64,000 nt of DNA, taken from positions 1,655,001-1,719,000 of the forward strand of contig JAYKKM010000253.1 in the NCBI GenBank assembly GCA_035772405.1. The letters run 5' to 3'. Shown here one piece after another: positions 1 to 12,296 of the stretch. The notes below the pieces were generated by a model. That model saw only the letters and a program-made list of their open reading frames with translations. It ran no database searches and had not been told where the DNA came from. This DNA is from Chrysogorgia sp. JL179-B06 (Eukaryota > Cnidaria > Anthozoa > Scleralcyonacea > Chrysogorgiidae). How positions within the stretch are numbered: position 1 is the stretch's first letter; every line of letters begins with the position of its first letter. Made by a program: the position numbers and the translations under genes.

Positions 1-339
1 ACGAATTTTAGCTAATAACAATGGTGGAAGAGGTACAAAATTTACGTTGGCCAGATTGCGGGAACCGTGGTTTTGTGAAGGCTGTTTAAAATCCGGAAAT
101 GATAAATTTTATTGTGTATCCGTGTATGCAATGCAAAAGCCAAAAGGTGTCATCTATCTGATGTACGTATGCAGTAACTGATCGACAAAAAATAGATTTG
201 TTATCCTTGTGAATATTATTTTGTAAGTTCTATAAACTTAACATGAGTTTTTTGCTGATCACTGACTGAAATCTCGCTTAACCTACGTTGCCATAGTTTT
301 CCCAACGAGTAATTCGATTTTCCGAATATCTCAATTTCA

Positions 340-395
340 AAAATGTTGGGGGGGTGAAACACCCCCCAATACCCCCCTCGCTACGGCCCTGGCTG
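340..395. mobile_element. Transposon end fragment (CAGGGCCGTAGCGAGG type)
   Basis: On the minus strand it reads CAGGGCCGTAGCGAGG then a G-rich stretch, a typical hAT-type terminus. The partner end is not in the window. A related sequence occurs near 1510-1570 (GGGTGCATATGCCCCGAAG). Confidence 0.4.
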
Positions 396-1711
396 TGTGA
401 TGTCTTTGCGTGTCACTGGGTGACCTCACTTCCTGTGAATTTGAAATTGTTGGCTGGTTGCGGTTTTTACTAAATATTTTGACTTAATTATATTTGACTT
501 ATTATATTAAAAATATGTCATAAAACATTTGGCATACTGCAGCACACCGTGGAAAGGAAATACATTCAAGAGCACTGGTATTAGACCAATTTATAAACCT
601 CTGGTGCCTTTTCTATCCAATTTGAATGTGTTGAATAAGATAATTACAAGGTTAATTAAGTAACTTGAATACAATGGTGTTATTAATTGATATAGGGGCA
701 AAGCTTAAGTTAATTAAGATAGGTTGATAATTTAAGCAAACTTATGCCTTAAAAAGTTCTGGAGGTAGTGTCAACATATCAACTGTCATATCATATTATT
801 ATGACAGTTGATAATTAGGTAAAGTAAAGATGAAATATGTTTTCACACCTGTTGGCTGAGATCAGAAGCTTTATTCAACTGCACTACAGTGTACTACGGT
901 GGTATTTACAGTACATGTGGCCAGCCTAACATCAGACCGGGCCGCATTTGCTCACATTTTGAGCTCTTGTTTACACGAGGCCAGTCTCACATTCAATCAG
1001 CCTCAGTTAGTTTCAAATATGATTGTAAAGTAGTAATCAATTCAATGAATTAATTCATGTTAATATTGAGATTCCTGTTACAAGGTTCTCATTAGGAGCC
1101 GGTGACCGGCAAAGTTCGCCGCGTCTACTTCCTAAATGTTCGCCGTCTACTTTTCTTTGTTTAAGAAAAAATTAAGTCCTTCTATCGCGTTCTTAAACAC
1201 TTGAAAATGATTTGAAATATCAGCGCATCGACAGATCGTGCTTTGTCAACATCATCCTCCATTTTGCTTTCAAAAAGCAAAATGGCATTGCATTTAATTT
1301 TAAGAGAATTCATATATCTTCTGTTCTTCAGAATTTCAAAATCGGAAATATAGAAGAATCCAAAGATCTAAAACAACTATATATTTCAAAGTCCTGAAAT
1401 GTATTGTTTTTTGCGCATTTTATACGACGTTTTATAATCCTCAGAATTCTGTAAAATCACCTCCCAAAACGCAGGAAATGGCATTTCAGGGACTCTAGAT
1501 TTCAAAATGTTTAAGAGGGTGCATATGCCCCGAAGCCCCCTAGATGTATCGCGCCTACGGTGCTCGCGCTGTTACGGTTCTTCTTTACCGTCTACTTTAT
1601 CAATTTCACATGCTACTTCTTAACCTAATGAGAACCCTGCTGTTACTGTAATATTCTAATAACTTTTACAAGGCTAAAGTTATAAGAAGTTGGATTGGAC
1701 TTAGATCTTGC

Positions 1712-2100
1712 CAGGGCCGGATTTACCTATGGGCAAGACTGGGCAGTTGCCCAGGGGCCTCCACAACCAGGGGGCCTCCACATTTTTCATGGGAAAAATT
1801 TGTAAGGAAAAATGTATTTATGAGTGCCTACATGAATGGTAATAGTATATACAGTTTATAGATATACTGCTAGCTTATTCAGATTCTTTACACTTGAAAC
1901 ATAGGAACCACTCAGATACTTATGTAGATTGATCATGATGTTTATTCATGTACATTTTTATTCAGATTATTTGTACTTGAAAAATATACTTTATGGGTGA
2001 CTGTAAATATGTTTTGTCATCATTTTAGTATTCTAAGTTTGAGGGGGGCCTCCACTACTGAAGGCTGCCCAGGGCCTCCACATATCTAAATCCGGCCCTG
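1712..2100. mobile_element. hAT-type non-autonomous element, 389 bp
   Basis: Terminal inverted repeats CAGGGCCGGATTTA / TAAATCCGGCCCTG, flanked by the 8-bp direct repeat GATCTTGC (1704-1711 and 2101-2108). An 8-bp duplication with CAGGG termini is typical of hAT transposons. No coding capacity. Confidence 0.85.
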
Positions 2101-2537
2101 GATCTTGCTTACATGCTTGGGAAATCAGTCTGGATACCAGAATCATGTTGGCCTGAAGTGTTCAGGTCAGTCTAGCAACCGACCCAATTAAAGTTTAGGC
2201 TGGCGTGAACAAATCTCAGGCCAGAGCCATTTAAATGTACAGGTACAGGAAAAACACTATATAGCCAAACTAAAATAGCCCGGGCTGGCCTCATGTTAAC
2301 ACCCCAAGTTATTATAGATACATGATAAGTTGCCTCATGGCAAAATATTACATATATTACTGTAATTAGATATTTTGAGTACAAGTATTTTAGTCAAACT
2401 TAATTACAGCTAAGCATAATTCTAAGGAAATTATTTTGGATTCATTATTTATGTGTGCATAATAGCTGTATATATACTGTATAACAGAGCTGTAGTCTGG
2501 TTAAATGCTTCTGTGCCATTGAAGTACATAGGTGTAC

Positions 2538-2570
2538 AGGTGGGGGGGGGGGGGGGTGGGGGGTGGATTT
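2538..2570. repeat. Poly-G tract
   Basis: About 30 G with two T interruptions. Similar poly-C runs at 8537-8556 and 51349-51362. Confidence 0.9.
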
Positions 2571-3449
2571 GGGGGCTGAAGAATTATTCTAATATTTGAA
2601 TAAAGGAATAACATGACTAATGGAGGGCATATTGTTTATTTGTGGCCCACGTAGTAACATTTGCACCCAAGCAGAGCGAGGGAGCAAATGTTACTACAAG
2701 GGCCACACATAAAAAAATATGAACTGAAAAATTAATCTGGTTACAGATGCAGTTCATTATAAGATCAATGATAAGCAGGGCTGCAAACGTATTTGCTGCC
2801 CGACTAGTTTGTCATCGGCCTGCCACTTTGAGTGTTTTCAAAAGGGCGGTTTGATGTTTGGCCTTGTATATTGGTGATAATGCGACTTAATGACATTATA
2901 ACATATTCTCATTGAGGGAAATCTGGGATTTCATAGTTGTTCATCGTTTAGCAATGGTTAGTGGCATAAAGCATTGTCTAAACGTAAATAGCTAATTGCT
3001 TTTCGTTCCTTCTCTTCTGCCATCATGCAACGCATTCGCCATGCGCGGGAGGGATATCCACACGGTCTAAATTTGGAAAATCTATTACTTTAACAGTAAT
3101 TAAATACTTCGAATCCCGCACACTGTCGTGGCTGAAAAAAATGAGAAAGTGTCCAAAAATTCCAGAAAATATACTTTCAGGGAGCATGCCCCAGGACCCC
3201 CTAATGTATATGTTTCAAATGCATATGTTCATATATATTAACGAAAAACATGCATGTGTAATAATGTTTAGCATAAACGATGGCAATTTGTGTTCTTCAG
3301 TAATATTGACATCATCATTTATTTGGGCAAGTTATGCTCAGCCTCCCTACAAAATTTTACCCGTACGCCCATGTTGAAGTACAACTTGAATTCAGAATAT
3401 ATTACTGTAATTAAATGTGACTTGCAGCTTGCAGGATATTTCCATAAAT

Positions 3450-3842
3450 TTCATTGCTACTCAAGGTTTAATGCAAACACAAAAAAATGTTTCTGAGCCA
3501 CAGACGGGAAATGGTTAGAAACTCTAGCCATTGAGCTACCAGAACTAGATGGCAAAGCAAAGACTATGTTATGTGTGACATCTTACCAGCTACTAGATCG
3601 GCTTAAAATATCAATATTTAATATATACAGTACAGTATTTGATAAAAGATATTCAGACATATTGAGACAGCTGATCTGGCAGCTTGTATGTCACACAACG
3701 TAGCCTTCGCTCTGCCATATCTGAGTTCTGGTAGCTCAATGATGAGAACGTCTAACTGTAGATCAGAAGATTGCGGGTTCAATTCCAATCTGGGAATCAG
3801 AAATATTTTTCTGAGATTGCATTAAAGCTTGAGTAGCAAATA
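3450..3842. repeat. Palindromic pair of tRNA-like (B-box) repeats
   Basis: Arms 3455-3600 and 3670-3842 are imperfect inverted copies. Both carry TTGCTACTCAA(G) at the outer ends, a TGGTAGCTCAATG block (A-box-like) and, on the right arm, GGGTTCAATTCC (B-box-like). This looks like two tRNA-derived SINEs head to head or a foldback element. Confidence 0.6.
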
Positions 3843-4029
3843 ATTTAATATATTGAATTCAGAATGTTTTTGTCATGGTCTGACCATTTCCATGTGTTGC
3901 CTGTGACTAAAAATATACAATCTCTTGATACAATCGCATTAGGCATCGGGCTTTGACGTTTCTAATGAGAATCTCAATTTGTGCAAATCTGTTTCACTCC
4001 ATCTGCCGAAAACAGAGTCACGTTGTACA

Positions 4030-4232
4030 AATGCATGTTGTCTTCAAGACGGCGAATGTGCCATTGCCTATAGACACCTATAGGCATGCATCTACAGTAT
4101 ATAGGCTAATAGGTTTCTCTATAGGTCGCCTATAGAAAATGTGCCAATTGCCTATAGAAGCCTATACCTGTATGTTTCCTATAGGATCCTATAGGTTGCC
4201 TATAGACATGCATAGGCAGGCCTATAGACTTC
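4030..4232. repeat. Interspersed CCTATAGG motif cluster
   Basis: CCTATAGA/CCTATAGG and its palindromic variants occur about ten times with irregular spacing in some 200 bp. No regular unit. Confidence 0.6.
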
Positions 4233-4580
4233 TTTGTTAGGGGAGATCAGTGAAGTCAAGGCATATAACACGCAGAAGTTTGATTCTTTGAGAAAGATCT
4301 TCAAATCTCTACGAATGGTTTTCACCTCGTCATTTCCATAAATATTTAATTTGCTGGAGCAATAAGGGATTCTAGATTTTATAATATATCTTCGGTTTTA
4401 TTAATGCCACAACCGCGACATTATCAATTTGAACTTTGAGGCACATTTCTTATACGACCCTTATACAGTACGTTTAGCGAGTTCATCAACAGACTTTCTG
4501 ATAATACTTCATATCTAATAAAAGGAGCGTGTACGTGTAACTAAGCTTGGTCATTTTAATAATAAATAAACTTATTTTAC

Positions 4581-4882
4581 CTTGACAACGGTGACTTTCC
4601 ATCGGCATCGTTCTTTCCTTCTAATTCGACTGTATCGCTTGCTCTTTCGCTTAATCCCTTCTTGCCAGTTGCTTGCTCAACACTAACATCTTCCCCTTTC
4701 GCTTCCTCGTTTCCCAAAACGACAGATCCACTCTTCAAACCCTCCTCCACGCTCTCGCTATCAAGGTGGTTTAATATCTGATGCAAAAGACTGTGCAGAA
4801 CATTAAAGTTAACAATCCCCCTTTCAGCCGGACATCCCAAAGCCTGATCGACCATGGTTCGCAGTTCCAATCGCACCCCCAT
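4581..4882 (-). CDS. First coding exon, QRICH2/C16orf96-like N-terminus (partial gene)
   Basis: An ATG at 4882 opens 100 codons, then AAG|GTAAAA (phase 2) at 4581. The first 42 residues contain MVDQALGCPAERGIVNFNVL and HSLLHQILNHLD. This resembles the conserved 'x-G-x-V-N-F-N-x-L-H-x-L-L-H-x-I-L' start I remember from QRICH2, C16orf96 and related DUF4795 coiled-coil proteins, linked in animals to sperm flagella. The rest is acidic and low-complexity (ESVEEG, NEEAKGEDV). No later exon was found in 1-4580, so the gene either continues beyond the left edge or is truncated. Confidence 0.55.
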
Positions 4883-5126
4883 AGTTTTTCCTGTGTTTTT
4901 CTCGACTTCGTTTCAACGCAGGACCAAGAAATGCGTTTAGCTCAGTGTGTTTGGTTGAATATTGAAAAAATCATTACTATTGATCAGTCTTAAGACCGTA
5001 AAGAGTCCCTTCTGTTTACTTTTTATCCAAATCATTTGTCCATCTGTCACAGGAATAATACCGTGGGGCAATTAGCCGGGGTTCACTTCGCCGTTCGTAC
5101 CCGTTCGTACCACCCAAAGCTCGTCA

Positions 5127-6122
5127 ATGCCTTCTATTTGCGCCTCCTTATTACAACAACAATTTCCATCACCGAAATACAGAGTTCCGGCCGAACAACA
5201 TACTAATATCATATACAAGATACCATGCAAACAATGTTCGTGGACTTATATTGGAGAAACAGGACGATCGTTTGAAACCAGAAAGAAAGAGCATATCAGA
5301 AAAGTCAAGCATGGGTGTAGGTAAAACATGGCCCTAGCCGTCCACTGATCCACTCCTACTTGGCAAGCATGTGGGATAGTAATTGACTAATATACGCATG
5401 CGCGAATCTCACAATCGCCTCTAAATTAACCATTATCCTTAATTTAGAGCGATTTGAGAATTAAGGATAATGGTTAATTTAAGGAAGAGATTGTGCTGCA
5501 ACAACAGTCTAGTATACCCAAAAAGTCGAAATGTGGAGAGAGGACTGGGACAGAGTTTGCCTTAATTTCGCTAATTGTAAACCAACCCCAAACCAACAAA
5601 GTTCCTAACCATAACCTCGACACCTAACGAGTTTTCTAAGGGTTAGGGTTAGAAAACTCGTTAGGTGGATAGTTAGGGTTAGGATCTTTATTGTTCTGGG
5701 GTTGGTTACAATTATCGAAATTAAGGCAAACTCTATCCTCAGTCCTCTCTCCACATTTCGACTCTGCTATTAGGAACAGTTTCTGGGTTGGTAACGAGAT
5801 TTTTATGGTGAAACGCATTCTAACAACCATAATATCTTCTTGGAAAACGTGGAAAACATAAAACCAACAAAATTGAAAGAAAAACAGGTGGGCCATAGAT
5901 AGGGCCATAGGTAGGGCCATGTTTTACCTACACCCCACAAGCATCCAACATTGCAATTTGCAAATCATTCGTGAAAAAAACGGACATAAAATAGATTTTG
6001 AAAACAGCCGTATAATTGACAAAGGGAATTATCGCATCAGAAAATCACTTGAATCTAGGCATACCGCGAAAATGCTGACAATAACGCCAAATCTCTACCG
6101 GGCCAATATTCCATTCTTATAA
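5127..6122 (+). pseudogene. Penelope-like element endonuclease fragment, interrupted
   Basis: Two in-frame pieces, 5127-5311 and 5938-6122. The first has NIIYKIPCKQC, TYIGETGRSFETR and KKEH; the second has IIDKGNYRIRKSLES and HT. This order matches the GIY-YIG endonuclease at the C-terminus of Penelope-like retroelements. No reverse transcriptase part is seen upstream. The pieces are separated by the insertion at 5312-5937. Confidence 0.8.
5312..5937. mobile_element. Foldback DNA element inserted in the Penelope-like fragment
   Basis: Ends TGGGTGTAGGTAAAACATGG and CCATGTTTTACCTACACCCC(A) are inverted, with CAAGCA duplicated on both sides (5306-5311, 5938-5943). Inside, 5526-5640 and 5641-5765 form a long hairpin around GGTTAGGGTTAG, and 5420-5490 forms another. 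Removing it rejoins the endonuclease frame. Confidence 0.75.
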
Positions 6123-6222
6123 ACAAACGTAACACCGCAATTAATTGCTGCCGTAGGCAGCACACTAATCTTGCCCTGGGTTACTATGTCTCGTACCCAG
6201 ACCTCTTTCCGTACCTATGTAT

Positions 6223-6741
6223 CAGGGTTGCTAGACTGCTGCGCATGCTCAAGGCCAAAAACCATTTGTAAAAAAGCCAAAATAGGCCAAATAATTACGA
6301 TTGAGAAAAAGCCAAAAAAAGCCAAACTTACTCAATGTTTTGGTAATTAAGCCAAAAAAAAAAGCCAAAGAGCCAACAAATATTCCAAGGCACAACTCGC
6401 AATTTGTGAGTCACAACCACAACTACAAGTCTGGTAACTCAAATGCTCAAATTTATATGCCGGGAGCCTAAGGGTTTTCATTGGTCGCATTCTCGACTTC
6501 GTGATTGGTTAAAAATTATGCATCCTGATTGGCCAGAAATAAAACTGGATGATCCTCTTTTCTCAAGCAAGCTCGTGCAACAATACTTAACTTCGTACAC
6601 ACGTATTTTTAGAAACATCCTTTGAATAATTTAAAAAGTCAAAAAAGGCAAAAAGGCCAAAACTTTTTTCCCAAGCCAATCAAGAAAAAAAAAGCCAAAT
6701 TCAAGAAATTTGGCTTCGAAAAAGCCAATCTAGCAACCCTG
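6223..6741. mobile_element. hAT-type non-autonomous element, 519 bp
   Basis: Inverted ends CAGGGTTGCTAGA / TCTAGCAACCCTG with the 8-bp duplication CTATGTAT (6215-6222, 6742-6749). The interior repeats AAAGCCAAA many times. The short frame at 6443-6625 (FICREPKGFHWSHSRLRDW) is unexplained. Confidence 0.85.
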
Positions 6742-7984
6742 CTATGTATAGTCAACGAGATCTCGATTTGTGAAAATTTATGACGTTTTATGACGTATGT
6801 AGAATTTAGTTGCCACAAAATTGTATTGCATACTCCAGAGGGTTTTCGTTTTTACAGCAGTTGTACGACGGAAATTCGACGGAAGTATTGTTCGGAACTT
6901 CTCAACGCCACCACGGCCATGGTATTTTCTGAACTCGCATGATGATTTCTGAACGAGCTGAACTCTTTTGCCGTCGCGAATTTCAACGTTTTCAGTTTTC
7001 AAGAGATATTCTATTTTTAAGACGACTAAGATAGTTCTGTGTACTTAATTTTCTTGTTTGTCCTTAAAGGCTCACTTAAACGGCAATATGGCGTTTGATT
7101 GAGGTAGACATTTATAAGATGTCATCTGTAAATATTTCTTGCCATATTAAACTATCATAAATCATCAAATTGTTTTGTTTGTGAATACGGATTACTTTCT
7201 ATTTCGGTGTATATTGGTGTGAGTTTATTGTTTCACAAGATCAGCATCACATCAGAACTGAAGAAGACATGGTCTTCTTATTCTTATGTAGATAACAAGA
7301 TAACAGATATTGAGCATGCAAAAGAATGCACATCCGTGAGGTGTCCATCAGAAACAAATTCCGATTAACTTAATTTATCTGCTATTATGTCAACTGTTTT
7401 GTCATTTGTGTTCGTATTGAACTGTATTTTTATGCAAGCCTTGTACAGAGAACTATGTTATACAACTGAAGTTTTATCTTTCAACTGCATTTTTATTGAA
7501 CTGTTCAAGTTACATCTGTTTAATATTATACATGTTCATGAACCACTATATTGTGAATAAATGTTATGTTGAGAACGGTTACAACACAAGGGGGGTCAAC
7601 AAGGGAGGGTCCCCCGCACATGTTTCCAGCAAGCTCAGTGTGAGCTCCATATATATGTTGAGCTTACTGCTATGAGGCTATACTACCTTATTTTTGCAAT
7701 TTTGCACAATATCACGATTGCGCCTTGGATTTCAAGGGAGTACTTTCCTTGCGATAGTAACTTCTAGTTTATGAATATATTACTACAGTTGTCATTTTCT
7801 ATTTCCGTTTTAAGTTATTCATAGTTACGTATATATATATATTGTAACCACACTTTATTTTCCATTAATCTTCTTCCCGTTGAAGACCACAGACTGATGG
7901 CCGAAAGCTCGAAATAAAAAATATATATATATAAAATATATATATATCAAGATGTATAAAAATTGTTAGTTGATAGAGAAGAGT

Positions 7985-8155
7985 GCTCAATACCAAAAGA
8001 GGAAGAGCGAGTTATAAATATATAAACTTTATTCTTTACTAAAATGTCACTACTCGGAGTTTCACGCTCACGGCGATTATTGCATGCCATGACTATGAGC
8101 GTCAGAGCGTGAAACTCCGAGTAGTGACATTTTAAAGAATAAAGTTTTTATATAT
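7985..8155. repeat. Short palindrome (arms about 60 bp)
   Basis: ACTCGGAGTTTCACGCTC near 8054 and its inverse near 8110, extended by TTTATTCTTTA / TAAAGAATAAA. Hairpin-forming, no coding. Confidence 0.65.
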
Positions 8156-8269
8156 ATTTACAAAACTCATTAATAATGCATGAAGAAAACACAAAAGAAA
8201 TGCATCTTTAATCAATGTTTCTACCACCATGTAGTACAGAACTCATTAATAAAACATCAGTGTCTTTAA

Positions 8270-8325
8270 ATTTGATAGAACACTCATTAATAAAACATCA
8301 GTGTCTTTAAATTTGATAGAACATT
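8270..8325. repeat. Tandem duplication
   Basis: AACTCATTAATAAAACATCA near 8230 is repeated at about 8280 with the following GTGTCTTTAAATTTGATAG, a direct repeat of about 50 bp. Confidence 0.6.
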
Positions 8326-9205
8326 CATTCAGCTGAAGCGCTTCATCTCAAATATAAAATAAAATATGCAGCACAAGCAGTTACAACGTTATGTCCTTAT
8401 TTTTGCAAATTACTTTCACAATAGATAAATACTAATTAATGGACGTTTTTGAAGCCATTTACAAAACTCGTTATCGGGCTTTATCGGTGTACTAGAAATA
8501 CGAATTCGCAATAATCCCCTCGCCCGCCTTTTCTACCCCCCCCCCCCCCCCCCCCTACGGGAATTTCTCCATCCATGGTGCCCAGACCTCGCACGCCGTG
8601 GCCGTGTATTATTTCTGTTTTGCAAAAATTCACAATTTCCAAAAGCCCGTTTCGTCGAAGAAATGTTTGAACGTTATCTCGGCCAATATTTAACCGATTT
8701 AAACTCTGAAAACACATTTGGAATTAGCGCGTCAACATACATAACATACGCGTTTACTATATTACGAGAACGTGAGTACCCTCAACCTCGTACCCAGGGT
8801 CTTATCTCCGCTCCCCGCCCCCCCGCACGCTGCAATAAGACCCTGGTTGCGGCTGGTCACGTGCCCCCTAAAAAGTGGGGGGTTTTTAATTAGCGTTTAG
8901 AAAATTACTTAGGGAGGAGTGGCAAAGATGAATAGAGCACAACCACTGATCTATATATAGACTGGATAGAGCATGTATTGTCTGAAAATGAAGCTTCCGG
9001 TTGGTCGCGGCGGCCATATTGGAAGGTCCCACTTCGCTTATTATTTACTGTTGCGCAGTTAGAGTTTTCGTGTTTTAAAGCATTTTCTCCTTCGGGATCG
9101 GACAATTATTTTTATTACGAGAAAGAGAGGACACGCGAAGCATTTTGAGAGAGAAATTGTAGTTGTTTGGCCCCAAATTCTTGTGAAAAACGGAATTTGC
9201 GAGAT

Positions 9206-9362
9206 CGATGGTACGAGCTCTCAGTATCGGTGATAACAACTTTGAACTGATGAAGGCCGTTATCATTCAGAATTTACTCAGAATATGGAACACTGCTAGA
9301 GGACTAAAAGAATTCGGAAAATTTGATCAACTGAACAAGCTTTACTACGGACAACCGCTATG
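9206..9362 (+). CDS. Exon-like frame inside the hAT-like element
   Basis: ATG at about 9209 opens 50 codons (MVRALSIGDNNFELMKAV onward, ending KLYYGQPL) that stop exactly at a consensus donor, TATG|GTAAGT. The composition looks coding. I found no phase-compatible exon downstream: the nearest strong acceptor, TTTCTTTCCACAG near 10130, would create a stop. It may be a captured or decayed exon, or chance. Confidence 0.3.
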
Positions 9363-9895
9363 GTAAGTCTTGAAATATAGCTATTTCGATTATTGTATGA
9401 GTTGAGTACACTCACACTGTACTTGTGAGTTGTGACTAAAAAGTATATTTTAGTATGATGTATTAATTTAAAGTCCGAATTAGATTAACCCATCTGGTAG
9501 ATTTTATGAATGCATGGACAACCTATTTTAATCATTACCCCGAGTTTTCTTTGAGTAAAAATATATTGTTTATTAAACTCGGTTCATCTATTAATATTAT
9601 TATTATTATGTATATTTCTTAATTCGAAATCACAATGAAAAGTTCAGCCAGATGCAAAAAAATTGCAATTGATAATCACTATTTGGTCTATTTTTGAGAG
9701 TGTTGACTGTGTACATGTTGGTGCGGTCAGAGACGTATTCTTGTAAATCATGTATTTGAGATAACCTGTATGTGCACCAGTTTTATTGATCTATTCGACA
9801 AAATTGTTTGTAAACTTTTGAGTATATTTGGTGGTTCAAGGAACTGGTTTTAAAATCTTTAGCATCTTCCTTCTCTTTAACCATCTTTCTTCTCT

Positions 9896-10150
9896 TTAAC
9901 CATCTTTCTTCTCTTTAACCAACCAGTGATAATGAATGTATTCTTCATAAAGATTGCTGATGTTGGTAATAGTGACTGGCATTTTGATGGTCTCAGCGGT
10001 AGTCAGAGTCAGATACTCTAGGTTAGTGTAGTCTCGAGAAAGATTGTTGATGTTGGTGGTAGTGATGTTTCGACAGCCTGTGCAGTTAAACAGGACCAGT
10101 TTACTAAGTTTTTTCTTATTTTCTTTCCACAGAGATGCTGTGTGGCTTCC
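9896..10150 (-). pseudogene. Leucine-rich-repeat (FBXL/AMN1-like) relic
   Basis: Read on the minus strand, one frame gives LSKLVLFNCTGCRNITTT followed by INNLSRDYTNLEYLTLTT and TITNISNL. This matches the L-x-x-L-x-L-x-x-C-x-x-I-T pattern of the cysteine-containing LRRs of F-box/AMN1-type proteins. The repeat is duplicated imperfectly (NINNL / NISNL). Upstream sequence (to about 10338) continues in another frame (KVRLYHLGKEATQHLCGK), implying a frameshift in the A-rich stretch near 10115-10130. It lies wholly inside the hAT-like element at 8944-11292. Confidence 0.45.
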
Positions 10151-12296
10151 TTACCAAGGTGGTAAAGTCTGACTTTGCAGTAGCACTTGATGATTTGTTT
10201 GATGAGTCCATAAACATGGTTGTCATCAACTGCAGAGTCGAAACATATGGTCATATAATTCATTGAACAATGATGATATGTCTGATAAACATAAGTTACA
10301 GAAGTCAGAGAAAAGATTAAATTCTTAAACTTTTTCATTTATATATACAGAATCAAACTACACAAGAAAAAATACACAAGAATTGTAAAAATATTCTTTA
10401 ATTGAATGATTTATGATTTACAAAGTTTGAAAACTGTAAATAACACAGTTTAAATTATATTCTGTATTAAGTTGTTACGTCACTTCACCTTTGAGTTCTT
10501 CCTTCATATATAGTTGTTTGATTTTCAACTACATGTACCTGTAACATACAAATATCACATTAAAATTTACAAATACAGTAGTACTCACAAACAATTTCTC
10601 ATAAAAATTACAGAATATTCTTAAATGCCACCACAACAAGTTACACACACTGGACCTGGAGTATGTTAAAACAAACTGGCAAAACTATTTTTATGATGCA
10701 TGCTACAGCTAATTTTATGGAAGGCACCAAATATTAAATATTGCAAACTTTAAATAGAGTAAAACATGCTCCATGTACTGCTTGTCGAAATCTACGGCTA
10801 CAACTACTGTACAAGCCAATCTCTCTTTTGTACCTTTAATTGCACCTCTTTCGCTTTTGCAAATGATCTACCGATTGAAAACATTTCACAATTATAGTAT
10901 TATCTCACACTTGTATTCTAACTTTCAGTTTATTCACGGTAGTGTTGTATTAAACCCTTTTCACGATTTTGAAGGTCGCTCGGCCCGCTGCGAAATTTCG
11001 TCAAAATGTCAACTTATTTACTTACCATTCAGTTTTCCTTCACGTTTTTAGATCCTCCATAGTTCCATGATGTGTCCTGTTGCTTGAAATACCAAAATGA
11101 ATTTGCTTTGTTCGTTTATTTCGTGATTATATACGAAAACAACGACTTCGCAACAGTAAAATGTATTAGCTCGCTCCTCAAAGTGGGACCTTCCAATATG
11201 GCGTCGCTCACAAAAAGGGCGTGACTTCCGGTTACATTTTCATTAAGGCGCTCAGTATAGGATGCACTATCCAGTCTATTTAGAGATCAGTGAGCACAAC
11301 ACTAAAAACATCAGAACAAAAACTTCCGTGAAGGTCTAAATTTTAATTTGTATAACACTGCGTGAAGTTAAAATTCTTATAGACTATTGCAATACGCGTA
11401 TGCACGTCTGTAACATAAGGAGTGATTAATATCAAATTTCGTTCCAACAAAGGTTGACATAAACAAGCGCTTCAACCGCATTTACGCTTTGTTTACTCAA
11501 GTCTTTAAAATAATATTACAACAAAGAACGTTTTAATTAGCAGTCTAAAGTTCTGATTGATACGTTAATTTAAAAAATATTTCCCAAGAAATAATCAGTG
11601 TAAAGTAAAGTTAATGCTGAAATAATAATAACATTCAATATAAGATTCATAATAATAAAATATTAACGCTTGAAACTTTCATAACTGAAACCTGCGCATA
11701 ATCTCGAAATTAGTTAATATATTAATCTGAGGGAATACAAAGGTAGGACGATAAAACAAGCTGTTGAATGAGTCCAACTTCTTTCTTGATATTTCATTTT
11801 TAAATGGCTGGTTTCTTGCGACAAATAATCAAAGCCCCCGGAGTGTGCAACGATGTTTCATATCCCGTTGCTACTTGAACAACATCAAGAACTCCCAGTC
11901 TCAAAAATAATTTCTCCAGGCAAATAGTGTTGAACTATAGAACATTTCATTACACACTGGGAACGATATCGAAATGGAGACTTATTAACACCTACATTTT
12001 GTCGACTCGTGGCGCGCGTGATACGTTAGACTTTCTCAAAGCCCGTTTCGCTCGCCCGTCTTTAATACCAAAACTCGAAATAAACCGGTGTAAACAAACC
12101 CAAACCACTAAACTCGTTTTAACCGAACCAAGAGGCGGACTTGGAGCAAGTCTAGTGATACGTGTAAATAGTTGTGATCTTTATCCCCTCCCACGGTGTC
12201 AAAAATGTTGTGTTGACACGTGACCAGCCGCAACCAGGGTCTTAGCGTGCGGGGGGGCGGGGAGCGGAGATAAGACCCTGGGTACGAGGTTGGAGT

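Larger units (their letters stand above)
8944..11292. mobile_element. 2.35-kb hAT-like element nested in the 3.5-kb element
   Basis: Ends CACTGATCT / AGATCAGTG and an 8-bp duplication AGCACAAC (8936-8943, 11293-11300). The arms, about 110 bp, include GGCCATATTGGAAGGTCCCA near 9010 and its inverse near 11175. The interior holds the LRR relic, the exon-like frame at 9206 and a 17-bp tandem repeat (TTTAACCATCTTTCTTC) near 9880-9925. Same family ends as 32499-32959. Confidence 0.78.
8783..12292. mobile_element. 3.5-kb DNA element with 9-bp target duplication, carrying a nested element
   Basis: Ends CAACCTCGTACCCAGGGTCT and the exact inverse; terminal repeats of about 80 bp include GC-rich cores. 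The 9-bp direct repeat GAGTACCCT flanks it (8774-8782, 12293-12301). It interrupts one copy of the tandem repeat seen at 12297-12830. A 9-bp duplication is typical of Mutator-like elements, but I see no transposase, so the superfamily is open. Removing the inner element at 8944-11292 leaves about 1.2 kb. Confidence 0.75.
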
